Shown: piece by piece, positions 27,418 to 36,833 of the stretch | Layout: every line of letters starts with the position of its first letter | How positions within the stretch are numbered: the first letter of the stretch is position 1 | Source of the DNA: Mannheimia granulomatis | Lineage (GTDB): Bacteria; Pseudomonadota; Gammaproteobacteria; Enterobacterales; Pasteurellaceae | NCBI RefSeq assembly: GCF_013377255.1 | Contig: NZ_CP016614.1 | Location: forward strand, 814,501 to 878,500 | Direction: 5' to 3' | DNA: 64,000 nucleotides | Position numbers and translations under genes: made by a program | The notes under the pieces: model-generated | What the model was told of the DNA's origin: nothing | Seen by the model: only the letters and a program-made list of their open reading frames with translations | Database searches by the model: none

Positions 27418-28176
27418 TTAACGAGCAGTCCAACCGCCGTCCATAGTTAAAGTTGCACCTGAGATAGATGCTGCAGCATCAGAGCATAAGAATTTCACAA
27501 ATTCACCTAACTCTTTTGGCTCAATCATACGTTTCACAGCAGCGTTCGCTAGCATAATCTTGCTAATCACTTCTTCTTCTGAAATACCGTGGTTTTTCGC
27601 TTGGTCAGCAATTTGTTTATCTACTAATGGGGTGCGAACATAAGCTGGGCAGATAGAGTTCACGGTAATACCAAACTGGCCACCTTCTAATGCAGCCGTT
27701 TTGGTTAAACCTGATAAACCGTGTTTTGCCGAAACATAAGCAGATTTAAAATCAGATGCTACTAAACCGTGGATTGAATTTAAATTAATGATACGACCCC
27801 AATTTTTCGCTTTCATATACTTCCAACTGTATTTGGTTAATAGGAACGGGGCAGTAAGCATTAAGTTGATCATAAAGTCCCATTTATCTTCAGGGAATTC
27901 TTCGATTGAGCAAACATTTTGAATACCGGCAACGTTTACTAAGATATCTACGCCGCCAAATTTCTCAGCAGCAAATTCAACTGCGGTTTGGCAACCTTCA
28001 CGTTTTGAAAGGTCTGCTTTAATGAAAGAAGCACCAAGTCTTGCTGAATGCTCTTTTAACGCTTCTTCGTTTACATCTACCATGACAATATTTAAATCTT
28101 CAGTTGCAAGGCTTTCACAAACTGCTAAACCAATACCGCTTGCTGCACCTGTTACTAATGCTGTTTTTTTAGACAT
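27418..28176 (-). CDS. 3-hydroxybutyrate dehydrogenase (SDR family)
   Basis: 252 residues from ATG 28176, chosen for AGAAGGAAA just upstream and because the family starts right before the nucleotide-binding loop (TGAASGIGLAV). The NNAG-equivalent is VNVAGIQ, catalytic residues are Ser in LNSIHGLVAS and YVSAKHG (Tyr-x3-Lys), and the C-terminal GATLTMDGGWTAR is typical of classical SDRs. It most resembles D-3-hydroxybutyrate dehydrogenases, converting 3-hydroxybutyrate and NAD+ to acetoacetate. The adjacent CoA transferase and thiolase genes strongly support this role. Confidence 0.85.
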   Translation of the reverse strand: MSKKTALVTGAASGIGLAVCESLATEDLNIVMVDVNEEALKEHSARLGASFIKADLSKREGCQTAVEFAAEKFGGVDILVNVAGIQNVCSIEEFPEDKWDFMINLMLTAPFLLTKYSWKYMKAKNWGRIINLNSIHGLVASDFKSAYVSAKHGLSGLTKTAALEGGQFGITVNSICPAYVRTPLVDKQIADQAKNHGISEEEVISKIMLANAAVKRMIEPKELGEFVKFLCSDAAASISGATLTMDGGWTAR

Positions 28177-28247
28177 AGAATTTTCCTTCTGTTTTGTTAA
28201 ATTTGTAGGTGAGCATAAACCCACCAACTCACATTAATATTTATGGA

Positions 28248-29429
28248 TTAAATACGTTCAACGATCATTGAAATACCCTGACCACCACCGATACATAAAG
28301 TTGCTAAACCTAATTGTTTATCACGAGCGTGCATTGCGTGTAAAAGTGTCACTAAAATACGAGCACCACTAGCACCGATTGGGTGACCAAGTGCAACAGC
28401 ACCACCGTTTACATTCACTTTTTCAGAGTCAAAACCTAATTCTTTGCCTACTGCTAAAAATTGTGCAGCGAAGGCTTCATTTGCTTCAATTAAATCAATA
28501 TCGCTTAATTGTAAGCCGGTTTTTTTCAATGCATTTAAGGTAGCAGGTACGGGGCCCATTCCCATAATGTCCGGTGACACGCCGCCGCTTGCATAACCTC
28601 GAATACGGGCAAGAATATTTAAGCCTAATGCTTTTGCTGTTTCTTCTTCAATGATAACTAATGCTGCTGCACCATCATTGATTCCTGAAGCATTACCCGC
28701 AGTAACAGTTCCTTCTTTATCGAAAGCAGTACGAAGTCCGGATAACCCCTCGATAGTAGAATCTTGTTTTACAAATTCATCGGTATCGAAAAGGACTTCT
28801 TTACGTTTGATTTTGATATTTAACGGCACAATTTCGTTTTTAAATACACCTGATTGAATTGCAGCAGTAGCTTTTTGCTGAGAAGCAAGTGCTAACTCAT
28901 CTTGCATTTCGCGAGTGATGCCATATTTTTTAGCGATATTTTCAGCAGTAATCCCCATATGGTAATTGTTTTCAGCACACATTAAGCCATCGGATAGAAT
29001 AACATCCTGAACTTTTCCATCACCCAAGCGATAACCCCAACGGGATTTAGAATCAAGTAGATAAGGGGCTTGGCTCATATTTTCCATACCACCTGCTACA
29101 ATGATGTTAGCATCTCCTGCTTTAATGGCTTGTGCAGCTAGTGCGACTGCCTTTAAGCCCGAACCACATACTTTGTTGATGGTATAAGCGGGTACTTCTT
29201 GACCAATTCCTGCACGTAGTAATGCTTGACGAGCAGGATTTTGACCAAGACCTGCTTGTAAAACATTACCCATAATAACTTCATCAATTTTCATAATATC
29301 AACGCCAGAACGTTCAATTGCTGACTGAATAACTGATGTACCAAGTTCAATGGCTGAAACTCCGGCAAGAGATCCACCAAAGTTACCGATCGCGGTACGT
29401 ACCGCACTTGCAATAACAACATTTTTCAT
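28248..29429 (-). CDS. atoB: Acetyl-CoA acetyltransferase
   Basis: 393 residues. The nucleophilic Cys lies in NKVCGSGLKAV (about residue 88). The GGAVALGHPIGASGAR motif and the terminal CIGGGQG carry the other catalytic His and Cys. This is the thiolase that cleaves acetoacetyl-CoA with CoA to two acetyl-CoA. It sits between the CoA transferase and dehydrogenase genes. Confidence 0.95.
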   Translation of the reverse strand: MKNVVIASAVRTAIGNFGGSLAGVSAIELGTSVIQSAIERSGVDIMKIDEVIMGNVLQAGLGQNPARQALLRAGIGQEVPAYTINKVCGSGLKAVALAAQAIKAGDANIIVAGGMENMSQAPYLLDSKSRWGYRLGDGKVQDVILSDGLMCAENNYHMGITAENIAKKYGITREMQDELALASQQKATAAIQSGVFKNEIVPLNIKIKRKEVLFDTDEFVKQDSTIEGLSGLRTAFDKEGTVTAGNASGINDGAAALVIIEEETAKALGLNILARIRGYASGGVSPDIMGMGPVPATLNALKKTGLQLSDIDLIEANEAFAAQFLAVGKELGFDSEKVNVNGGAVALGHPIGASGARILVTLLHAMHARDKQLGLATLCIGGGQGISMIVERI

Positions 29430-29461
29430 ACTGTATCCTTCTTTATTGGGATAAACTTCGT

Positions 29462-29515
29462 GGATAAGCGGTCAGATTTTGCAAATTTTTTACCAAAATC
29501 GACCGCTTGTTATCT
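29462..29515. repeat. Inverted USS pair between atoA and atoB
   Basis: AAGCGGTCAGATTTTGCAAATTTTT and, inverted, CGACCGCTTGT flank a 20-base centre. The extended A+T arms match the full uptake signal on both sides. It is placed in the 87-base gap between the CoA transferase and the thiolase genes and may reduce read-through. Confidence 0.6.
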
Positions 29516-29516
29516 G

Positions 29517-30173
29517 TTAATTTGCCAATGGCATAGTTTTCAAGTTTGGAGAAACGATAAATTCAGCTTCTGTTTTTGCTTTAACGGTATCTAAATCACA
29601 ACCTTCAGCAATTTCAGTTAGGGTTAATTTACCGTCGATAAATTCAAATACCGCAAGCTCGGTAACCACTAGATGGACTTTATTACGTGCGGTTAAAGGT
29701 AGCGTACATTTTTTCAAGATTTTTGAGGCACCGGTTTTAGCACAATGTTCCATTCCAATAATGACTCGACGGGATCCAGTCACTAAATCCATTGCTCCAC
29801 CCATTCCAGGAACCATTTTCCCCGGTACCATCCAATTAGCTAGGTTTGCCTCTTGATCGACTTCTAAACCACCAAGTACGCAAGCATCGACATGGCCACC
29901 ACGGATGAGAGCGAATGAGTAACTACTATCAAAGAACATACCACCGGCTTGGATTGAACAAGGTTGACCACCAGCATTGACGATGTTTTCATCAGGATTT
30001 TCAGGATCAAAGGCAGCCAAGCCTAAAAAGCCATTTTCAGATTGTAGAGTGATAGAAATATCACTTGGGACATAGTTCGCTACCATAGTGGGTAAACCAA
30101 TACCAAGATTAACGATATCTCCGTCTTTAAACTCTAGGGCAATACGGCGGGCAATAATTTCTTTAGCATTCAT
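29517..30173 (-). CDS. atoA: Acetate/acetoacetate CoA-transferase subunit beta
   Basis: 218 residues. The catalytic Glu is in the family motif SENGFLG near residue 46, and GLGIGLPT-like NLGIGLPTMVANY and GGAMDLVTGSRRVI are conserved. It is the small, catalytic half of the 3-oxoacid CoA-transferase (SCOT-like). It moves CoA from an acyl-CoA to acetoacetate. The alpha subunit gene lies 16 bases upstream. Confidence 0.93.
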   Translation of the reverse strand: MNAKEIIARRIALEFKDGDIVNLGIGLPTMVANYVPSDISITLQSENGFLGLAAFDPENPDENIVNAGGQPCSIQAGGMFFDSSYSFALIRGGHVDACVLGGLEVDQEANLANWMVPGKMVPGMGGAMDLVTGSRRVIIGMEHCAKTGASKILKKCTLPLTARNKVHLVVTELAVFEFIDGKLTLTEIAEGCDLDTVKAKTEAEFIVSPNLKTMPLAN

Positions 30174-30189
30174 AGTTATTCTCCTTCCA

Positions 30190-30837
30190 TTATCCTTGTA
30201 CGATGTAGTCTACAACCGCAGCAGGGGTCATTACTAAATGTGGATCGATTTCACCTACTTTCACAATTTTTGTGGCTTGCACAATTACAGTTTTTGCAGC
30301 TAATGCCATCATTGGGTTGAAGTTTCGAGCTGCACCCGCAAAAACTAAGTTGCCACTTTCATCGGCTATATCTGCTTTAATAATGGCTACATCAGCCTTT
30401 AGTGGCAGCTCAAGTAAGTATTCAACACCATCTATAGTGATTTTTTGTTTGCCTTCTTCCACCACTGTGCCAACACCGGTTGGCGTTAAGAAACCACCTA
30501 AGCCCGCACCACCTGCACGAATACGTTCTGCAAGAGTACCTTGTGGGCAAAGCTCAACATCGATCTCACCTGCAATCATACGTTTACCGGTTTCAGGGTT
30601 TGTACCGATATGTGAAGCGTAGAGTTTTTTCACTCTCCCATTAAAAATTAAAGGACCTACTCCAGTATCGATCATTGCTGTATCGCTACTAATCAGAGTA
30701 ATGTCCTTAATTCCTAAATCTAAAATTTCTTTAATGATAATTTCGGGAGCTCCACACCCCATAAATCCACCTGACATTATTGTCATACCATCAAAGAAAT
30801 GGTTTCGGATCTTATCTATTGAAATACATTTAGACAT
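30190..30837 (-). CDS. atoD: Acetate/acetoacetate CoA-transferase subunit alpha
   Basis: 215 residues, with GMTIMSGGFMGCGAPE (the glycine-rich CoA-binding loop), GTLAERIRAGGAGLGGFLTPTG and ADIADESGNLVFAGAARNFN. It forms the transferase with the beta subunit. First gene of the operon, transcribed away from the LysR regulator. Confidence 0.93.
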   Translation of the reverse strand: MSKCISIDKIRNHFFDGMTIMSGGFMGCGAPEIIIKEILDLGIKDITLISSDTAMIDTGVGPLIFNGRVKKLYASHIGTNPETGKRMIAGEIDVELCPQGTLAERIRAGGAGLGGFLTPTGVGTVVEEGKQKITIDGVEYLLELPLKADVAIIKADIADESGNLVFAGAARNFNPMMALAAKTVIVQATKIVKVGEIDPHLVMTPAAVVDYIVQG

Positions 30838-31140
30838 AACACTCTCCTATAAGATAAAATAAATTTATATAAGGTTAAAAATTGATTACAGATAAAAGAG
30901 CAAGTTGGTCAATAACCTTTAAGTAAATCGACAGATTATGCTCATAAAGCCTAAATTGAAATGTTTTCTATCTTACTTTTAGATAGAGAGTGTAGTGGCT
31001 TATTTTGTTAATTTAAAATACAGTTTTTTTACTTATCTATAAATTAATTTTATGGTTTTGGTTGAGAGCTGTAGTGTCTATTAAATGAGTGGGGCATATA
31101 TTGCTAAAGTGAGTAGGTAAGAGATAGGCTAGGAGAAATA
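30838..31140. promoter_or_regulatory. Divergent control region of the ketone-body operon
   Basis: A 303-base AT-rich region between atoD and the lysR gene has no coding frame. It contains a perfect 7-bp inverted repeat with 7-base spacer, TCTATCT-N7-AGATAGA (30967-30987), which fits the dyad plus T-N11-A rule for LysR-type sites. AGGAGAAATA is the ribosome-binding site of the regulator gene. Confidence 0.6.
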
Positions 31141-32040
31141 ATGGATATCAAACATTTACGCTATTTTATTGGAATTGTAGAAAACGGTTTTAATTTAAGT
31201 CGGACGTCACAAAATCTTTATATTTCTCAGCCAGCTTTAAGTATGATGATCAATGAATTTGAACATCAGGAAAATGTTGCTTTATTTACAAGAGCAAATG
31301 GCAAAATCAGTGGTTTAACCTATGTTGGTGAAAACTATTATCGAGATGCGAAGGAATTGCTTGAAAAATATCACCAGATGAATCGAAATTTGCATAATAA
31401 AGAGCAAGAAATTACAGGAAAAATCTCCATTGGTATTCCGCCTTTAATTCTTTCTCTTATTTTTCCTAAAATTTTGCCGGAACTGATTTTAAATAACCCT
31501 CAAATTGAGTTTGAGGTAAAAGAGCAGGGGGCGTATTCATTAAAGAGTGAATTATTATTGGGGGATGTGAATTTTGCAACTTTGCTATACCCAGAGCATA
31601 TTTCATCTAAAATTATTGAATCCTTTGAGATCTATCGCTCAGAATTGTCTGTTTTCTGTTCCCCAAATCACCATTTAGCACAGAAAAAAAGTGTTACTTG
31701 GCAAGATCTGCATAAAGAGAAAATAGTTACTTTTGATAAAACCTTTATGATTTATCAGCACCTAAAGGAGTCTTTTGAAAGACATAATATTCACCCAGAT
31801 ATTGTTTATGAATCGGCATCTTGGGATTTTTTGTATTATACGGCAAAATCTAATTCCGATATTTTAACTATTCTTCCATTGGCAACAGGGGAATATTATC
31901 AAGATCCACATTTGGTTAGTATTAAAATTGAAGATCCTGTCTTATGGCGGGTAACACTATGTCGTTTGAAGAAAAGTAATTATTCCAACGCTGAGAATTA
32001 TATTTTTGATGAAATATTAAAAGTATTTAGTTTACTATAA
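31141..32040 (+). CDS. LysR-family transcriptional regulator of the ketone-body operon
   Basis: 299 residues. The winged helix-turn-helix at 1-60 (MDIKHLRYFIGIVENG, SRTSQNLYISQPALSMMINE) is followed by the two-lobed inducer-binding domain (GKISIGIPPLILSLIFPKIL). It is divergent from atoD with an inverted repeat in between. By family it would activate the operon upon binding a pathway metabolite such as acetoacetate or hydroxybutyrate. The inducer is inferred. Confidence 0.9.
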   Translation: MDIKHLRYFIGIVENGFNLSRTSQNLYISQPALSMMINEFEHQENVALFTRANGKISGLTYVGENYYRDAKELLEKYHQMNRNLHNKEQEITGKISIGIPPLILSLIFPKILPELILNNPQIEFEVKEQGAYSLKSELLLGDVNFATLLYPEHISSKIIESFEIYRSELSVFCSPNHHLAQKKSVTWQDLHKEKIVTFDKTFMIYQHLKESFERHNIHPDIVYESASWDFLYYTAKSNSDILTILPLATGEYYQDPHLVSIKIEDPVLWRVTLCRLKKSNYSNAENYIFDEILKVFSLL

Positions 32041-32070
32041 GCAGAAAATTGTTTTTAGATATGGAATAAA

Positions 32071-32119
32071 TGGCACGCCCTAAAGGATTCGAACCTTTGA
32101 CCCACGCCTTAGAAGGGCG
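32071..32119 (-). other. Prophage att site: 3' 49 nt of tRNA-Arg(TCT)
   Basis: On the minus strand the 49 nt read from the anticodon stem (CGCC, loop CTTCTAA with anticodon TCT, GGCG) through the T arm (AAAGG-TTCGAAT-CCTTT) to AGGGCG-TGCCA. The 5' half of a tRNA is absent, and the base expected to pair in the fifth anticodon-stem position already differs, so identity stops at 32119. This is the remnant target site left at one end of a prophage that inserted in the tRNA gene. The intact tRNA should lie at the other end, beyond 64000. Confidence 0.85.
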
Positions 32120-32224
32120 ATAGGTGTATTTAAAAAGGCGTTAATTTACTTAATAAAAACAAAGACTTACAGAGATAATCCCTTCATATTACCTACCATT
32201 ATTTCACATCTTTTTACATTAAAT

Positions 32225-32336
32225 AACACCATTTACGGTACATTTACGGCACACTTAAAACGGAGGCGGGAGACACCTCCATTAATTCTAAGCAACTATA
32301 CATATAAAATGGTAGTTGATATGGTAGTTACTGAAT
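32225..32336 (-). promoter_or_regulatory. att-flanking repeats and weak late terminator
   Basis: CATTTACGG appears twice in tandem (about 32229-32249) and ATGGTAGTT twice (about 32309-32332), as expected for integrase arm or accessory sites. GGAGG and CCTCC (32262-32280) form a small hairpin followed on the minus strand by GTTTTAAG, a possible end for the tail-gene transcript. The rest of 32120-32335 shows no gene. Confidence 0.4.
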
Positions 32337-32629
32337 TAAACTACAATCTGCCCTGTCTCTTTGAGATGGGTATAGATACGACCTAACATAATCTGCGTTG
32401 GTGTTTTGCCTAAATCATCTTTTGTTAGTGGTGCATCTGTAATTGCTTTAGCGGATTGCGCATCAATATATTTGTACTCGCTGGTTACAATCACAAAGTT
32501 TGTAACTGCACCATCAGCATCATCACCAGTACCGACGACATATTTGGCACTAAGGGAGCCGTCGTCTTGCGTTGAGTAGCTGGCGATGGTTGAGTACATT
32601 GGGTTTAAGATTTTATTAAATGTTGTCAT
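32336..32629 (-). CDS. Phage protein of unknown function at the end of the tail operon
   Basis: 97 residues, acidic, no membrane segment and no motif I recognise. It has a good ribosome-binding site (AAAGGAAAA) and follows gene J by 33 bases, so it is the last gene of the late operon. Its position suggests a tail-fibre accessory or chaperone-like role, but nothing in the sequence proves this. Confidence 0.6.
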   Translation of the reverse strand: MTTFNKILNPMYSTIASYSTQDDGSLSAKYVVGTGDDADGAVTNFVIVTSEYKYIDAQSAKAITDAPLTKDDLGKTPTQIMLGRIYTHLKETGQIVV

Positions 32630-32662
32630 AATGTTTTCCTTTAGTATTTGTAGTATAAATTG

Positions 32663-35600
32663 TTATGCGTTATTGCAAAACGCAACAAACTCAGTTGCAG
32701 GAAAAGGATCGTGATGTAAGTAAGTATCCTTTATTACAACAAATTGCAATGTGGTTGTAATATTGGCAGGGATATGTATTACACCGTACAAAACGCTATC
32801 CCTTCTTGCAGAATTTTTATACATGCGTTCTGTGCCATTTTGTTTTACCCTAACAGCAGCAAAGAGACCAATAGACTCAGAATCAGTACCGGCAAGGTGT
32901 ATCGAATTAAGAAACACAGGCATAATATAAGCTGTTCGAGACTTAGCTGAAGCGGGTATTGTTATAGTTACAGTTTCATTCTTGCCCCCATTGTATCTAG
33001 CAGAATAAACCTTAACTACATCACCAATAATATTTTGAGCCTCAATAGTTAAACCTTCAATTCTAGCCCCTCTAATAGTTCCCCCTTCAACTATCGCGCC
33101 TTTGACTGTCCCTCCACTAATCGTTGTACCCGTAATCGTCGTACCATTGATAGTACCACCACTAATCGCATTACCTGTAATTGTTGTACCTCGGATTGTG
33201 CCGGCCGTCACAGTACCTAAATTACTATTAATAGCAGATAAATTCGTAACATTGAGTTTATCCACAGTAATTGATTTACCTACAATGTGACTCGCATTAA
33301 TTGAGCTTGCTGCTATATTTCGGGCTGCAATCGTACCGGTTGCAATCTCATTGGCTGTAATGGTATTTGCCGCAATTTGTTGAGCGGTTACCGTGTTAGT
33401 TACGATTGAGCCGCCGTGAATAGAGGTTACACCAGCATTTACCCAAGCACTCGGGGCTTGAGTATATTCGGTGCATTCTTCCAGCATGGGACGGGCAACA
33501 AACATAATGGCATTATCCGAACCTGCTGCGTCTAATTTGTAGCCCATAATGTACAAATCAACTTTATTTGCATTTGCAGGCACGGTAAATTTGACAAATA
33601 AACGACTGGTGTTGCCAATATTACGGTGCATACTTCCACTTGCAAAAGCTGATGTAAAGTTACCAGCATAACCACCTTCAGGCGTTCGGCAATCCACATA
33701 TAATTTTGCACCTAATCTATGCCCTGACACATAAGCAGAAAACATATATGTTTGACCTGCAATAACTGATACGCCGGTTTGACCTAACCACGATACTCGC
33801 GAGTTGATAGGTACAGCACTATTTGTTGTATTTACCGAATATCTAACTAATCGTTCATTTGGTAAAAATACTTGCTGATCTACCCAACCATCAGAATTAG
33901 TTGCGTGAATAGATCGCTCCGTCACGTTAGCGTATATCCCTTTACTCCACCCAAAAGGAATGTCATTTATAGGATTGGCAAAAATCGGGTTATACAGCAA
34001 ATTACCGCCTAACCCAATCGCCATTTTATCGGCAGATACTTGCCCTGCTGCAATGTGTTGAGCATTGATTGCAGCAGCTTGGATTTTAGCAGCAGTAACA
34101 GAGTTTGCTTGGAGTTTATCCGCTCCAATCGCATTAGCTTGTATTGCATTAGCACCAATACTATTAGCCGCCATTTGGCGAGCCTCAATAGTGCCATCTA
34201 ATTTTCTGGTAGGTATGCTTGCAAGCTGTTCCGGCTGAATAATCCCTTTGATTGCACCGGCTAAAATTTCTTGTTCCAATGGCAAGTATTTAGATCCATT
34301 CCAACTGTATAATTTATTAGTTGTGGTGTCGTAAACCTGTTTTTGGCCTTGATATACGTTTATATCAAGATTTTGGACGTATTTTGTCATTCCAAGCTGA
34401 CGGGCAGGTAATGCAGTATCAATGATTTCATTTACAATATTTTTAGAGAGTCCTTTGTTTAGCTCCTCTAATTTTGTGTCTAAATCAACCGCACTTTCGC
34501 CTTTTACGCCTCGTTCTTGGTAAAACGGTCCAACGTTAATACCTCTTGTGTGTCTTAGCCAATAATAGCGTACAACCTTGTTACCTTTGACGGTATGAGC
34601 ATAGGTACGAGCGGTCACTTTTGCGATTTTTTCTGCAAGTGCGAAATTATCGGTTTCCGCAGCAAAAATCTCGGTTTGTGTGACTTCATTCACCCAATCC
34701 CATTCAAGCGTGATATTGCCTAAACCACCGGTTACCACAACACCTGTCGGAGCAGGTGGGCGGTCAATAGTAAAGGGTTGTGTTTTTTCGGTAACAATTT
34801 GTCCTTTAGCGTTTTTGCCGTAAATAACTACAGTGTAATCGCCGTTAGGTAGATCGCTTAACTCTATATTTGGGGCGCTTAAACCTTTTTTGTACTGATA
34901 TAAATTACCGTCTTTGGTAATTTTAATATCGTAGGTCAGCTTACCGTCACCGGAACTAATATCGCTGGAAATATAGAGTTTACCGTCATAACCTGTCGCA
35001 ACCTCCACCGCATTAATTTGTGGGGCTTTGTAGAGGGTGCGAGCTGTTTCTACAAAGTGAGCAGCATTATCAACTATAGCCTCTTTCTGAGGCTCATGTT
35101 GTAATGCCGTAATGGTATTTGTACCATCTGCATTTTCCACAATCGAAATCGAACGGTATAAACCTGAGGTAATCTGTTTAGTTGATAACGACCATACGCC
35201 ATAAACCTCTAGACCTGTTGGTATGCTGTCAAGGGTAATTTCTTTGCCGTTTACCGATTGGATTTTGATGGTAGAGTGTGTCGCCTCACCGTTGATATAT
35301 GTAAAATAACTGGCATCATCAATGGTGATTTCACGGTCTAAAGTGACTTTTCGCCCATTAATGGCAAGCACACGTCCGCCAATTTCCGTACCTGCATAGT
35401 GGCTGTCAGCCACACGGATAATATCACCCGGTAAGTGCATTAAGCCCTCACGTCCCACGGTAAAGGTAATGGTTTCCTTTTCTCGTTTTTCGGTTTCTAA
35501 AATCCATTTTCCTGTACGGTGTGCTTGCCCTTTAGAAGTACAACCGAACGCTGTTACTTCACTTAGATTTAAGCCGTGCTTGCGGATTTCTTCATCGTCT

Positions 35601-36829
35601 GAAATATATTCAATCGCACTTTCATAGCCGTTGCTCTTGTCGGAATAGGTAACTTTTATTGCATTGTGGCGAGATTTGCGAGCAGAGTAGGAGCGTTCAA
35701 AACCACTCACTACATTGGCGTTGATATAAGTCCAAACAGGATCACGGGGGCGGTCAATAATGACGGAAACCTCTGTACCATTCCTGACGGGAATAGCACG
35801 GAATACCGAACAGAAATCATTTAATAAATCGTAAGCCGTTTTAACTTCAGTTAGCCATACATTACAAGTAAAGCGAGGCTCCATTCCGCCCATACCATCA
35901 GGCACAAGTTGATCGCAATAGCGAGCAACGTCGTACAACGCCCATTTATCAAAGCTGATTTCCACCCCTAACATCTTGCTTAATGTTGGGCCTAAGTCGT
36001 AAATCTCCCACGCTGGATTATCCGTCCACTCAATTTTAAATGTGCCGTCCCAAAAGCCTGTGTAAGTGCGTTTGATAGGGTCATAGTTGCTAGGTACTTT
36101 GACTTTCTTTGCTTTGATTAAGTAGTTTCGGGTAGGGATACTATTAAAATATTCGGAGTCAAAACTAATCCCTGCCACTGCAGAATTGGGATAAGTAAAT
36201 TCAGTATCGATAATTTCAGTATAGCTGCTCCAGATAGTACCATTTTGTAAGCGTTGAGAATCGCTATCATCTGTTAGTCGTTCAACGGAGATGTTAAATG
36301 GCACAGGCGGTAAGTTATCAAATACTACCGATTCAAGATATTGCGAACTGTATTTGCCGTCAAAAGTATGCGTGTATTGGCGTGTTCCAATAGTGATTTT
36401 TAGGCTTACGCTGGTTGTATTTGTATCGCCTTGATTGTTCTGATGAAATAACGAACGTACACCCAACGTTAAACGCAAGCGATTAATTCGTTCATCAGTT
36501 ACGGTACGAACAATAGCCCCATTCTTTTTCTTTACTTCAACGCCGACATTCACTTCATTCTGCGAGCTGTCGTAACCGTCTAATACATCTTGATCTTGCG
36601 TACCGACATTTAACTGACCACTCACATTATTGAAGTTATAGCTGCCGTCATCGTTTTGGATTTTTGTTCCGTCTAAGTAAATTGATTTAAAGCCATCGAC
36701 CAAGCCTTCAATTTCGCCCTCGCAGATAAGCTCAACAATATTTACAATTTGCTTTGAGCGACCTGTTTCAGGTGCTTCAATCGGGGTGTGGCTACTTCCG
36801 CCACCGCCTTTTGCTCCGTAAATACGCAT
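32663..36829 (-). CDS. Tail tip/host specificity protein J
   Basis: 1388 residues. The N-terminal two thirds match lambda J-type tip proteins (RSKQIVNIVELICEGEIEGL; KAGNTAYD-like AYDLLNDFCSVFRAIPVRNG), followed by fibronectin-like segments near 630-780. Residues about 880-940 are tandem NAIQANAIGADKLQ-like repeats. Residues about 1180-1265 are very regular G-T-I/V repeats (SGGTINGTTITG), probably a trimeric right-handed beta-helix. The C-terminus is a small beta domain that most likely contacts the host receptor. SD AAAAAGGA precedes the ATG. Confidence 0.92.
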   Translation of the reverse strand: MRIYGAKGGGGSSHTPIEAPETGRSKQIVNIVELICEGEIEGLVDGFKSIYLDGTKIQNDDGSYNFNNVSGQLNVGTQDQDVLDGYDSSQNEVNVGVEVKKKNGAIVRTVTDERINRLRLTLGVRSLFHQNNQGDTNTTSVSLKITIGTRQYTHTFDGKYSSQYLESVVFDNLPPVPFNISVERLTDDSDSQRLQNGTIWSSYTEIIDTEFTYPNSAVAGISFDSEYFNSIPTRNYLIKAKKVKVPSNYDPIKRTYTGFWDGTFKIEWTDNPAWEIYDLGPTLSKMLGVEISFDKWALYDVARYCDQLVPDGMGGMEPRFTCNVWLTEVKTAYDLLNDFCSVFRAIPVRNGTEVSVIIDRPRDPVWTYINANVVSGFERSYSARKSRHNAIKVTYSDKSNGYESAIEYISDDEEIRKHGLNLSEVTAFGCTSKGQAHRTGKWILETEKREKETITFTVGREGLMHLPGDIIRVADSHYAGTEIGGRVLAINGRKVTLDREITIDDASYFTYINGEATHSTIKIQSVNGKEITLDSIPTGLEVYGVWSLSTKQITSGLYRSISIVENADGTNTITALQHEPQKEAIVDNAAHFVETARTLYKAPQINAVEVATGYDGKLYISSDISSGDGKLTYDIKITKDGNLYQYKKGLSAPNIELSDLPNGDYTVVIYGKNAKGQIVTEKTQPFTIDRPPAPTGVVVTGGLGNITLEWDWVNEVTQTEIFAAETDNFALAEKIAKVTARTYAHTVKGNKVVRYYWLRHTRGINVGPFYQERGVKGESAVDLDTKLEELNKGLSKNIVNEIIDTALPARQLGMTKYVQNLDINVYQGQKQVYDTTTNKLYSWNGSKYLPLEQEILAGAIKGIIQPEQLASIPTRKLDGTIEARQMAANSIGANAIQANAIGADKLQANSVTAAKIQAAAINAQHIAAGQVSADKMAIGLGGNLLYNPIFANPINDIPFGWSKGIYANVTERSIHATNSDGWVDQQVFLPNERLVRYSVNTTNSAVPINSRVSWLGQTGVSVIAGQTYMFSAYVSGHRLGAKLYVDCRTPEGGYAGNFTSAFASGSMHRNIGNTSRLFVKFTVPANANKVDLYIMGYKLDAAGSDNAIMFVARPMLEECTEYTQAPSAWVNAGVTSIHGGSIVTNTVTAQQIAANTITANEIATGTIAARNIAASSINASHIVGKSITVDKLNVTNLSAINSNLGTVTAGTIRGTTITGNAISGGTINGTTITGTTISGGTVKGAIVEGGTIRGARIEGLTIEAQNIIGDVVKVYSARYNGGKNETVTITIPASAKSRTAYIMPVFLNSIHLAGTDSESIGLFAAVRVKQNGTERMYKNSARRDSVLYGVIHIPANITTTLQFVVIKDTYLHHDPFPATEFVAFCNNA
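33040..33300 (-). repeat. Degenerate short tandem repeats inside gene J
   Basis: A run of repeats, about 15-30 bases each, encodes the pattern G-G-T-I-x-G-T-T-I in gene J. Units such as ACTGTCCCTCCACTAATCG and neighbours differ by a few bases. Such arrays can gain or lose units and alter fibre length. Confidence 0.6.
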
Positions 36830-36833
36830 AACT

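Noticed and set aside
33040..33300. CRISPR-like array
   Set aside because: Repeat units are short, degenerate and in frame, and encode a beta-helix in gene J; there are no spacers of uniform length.
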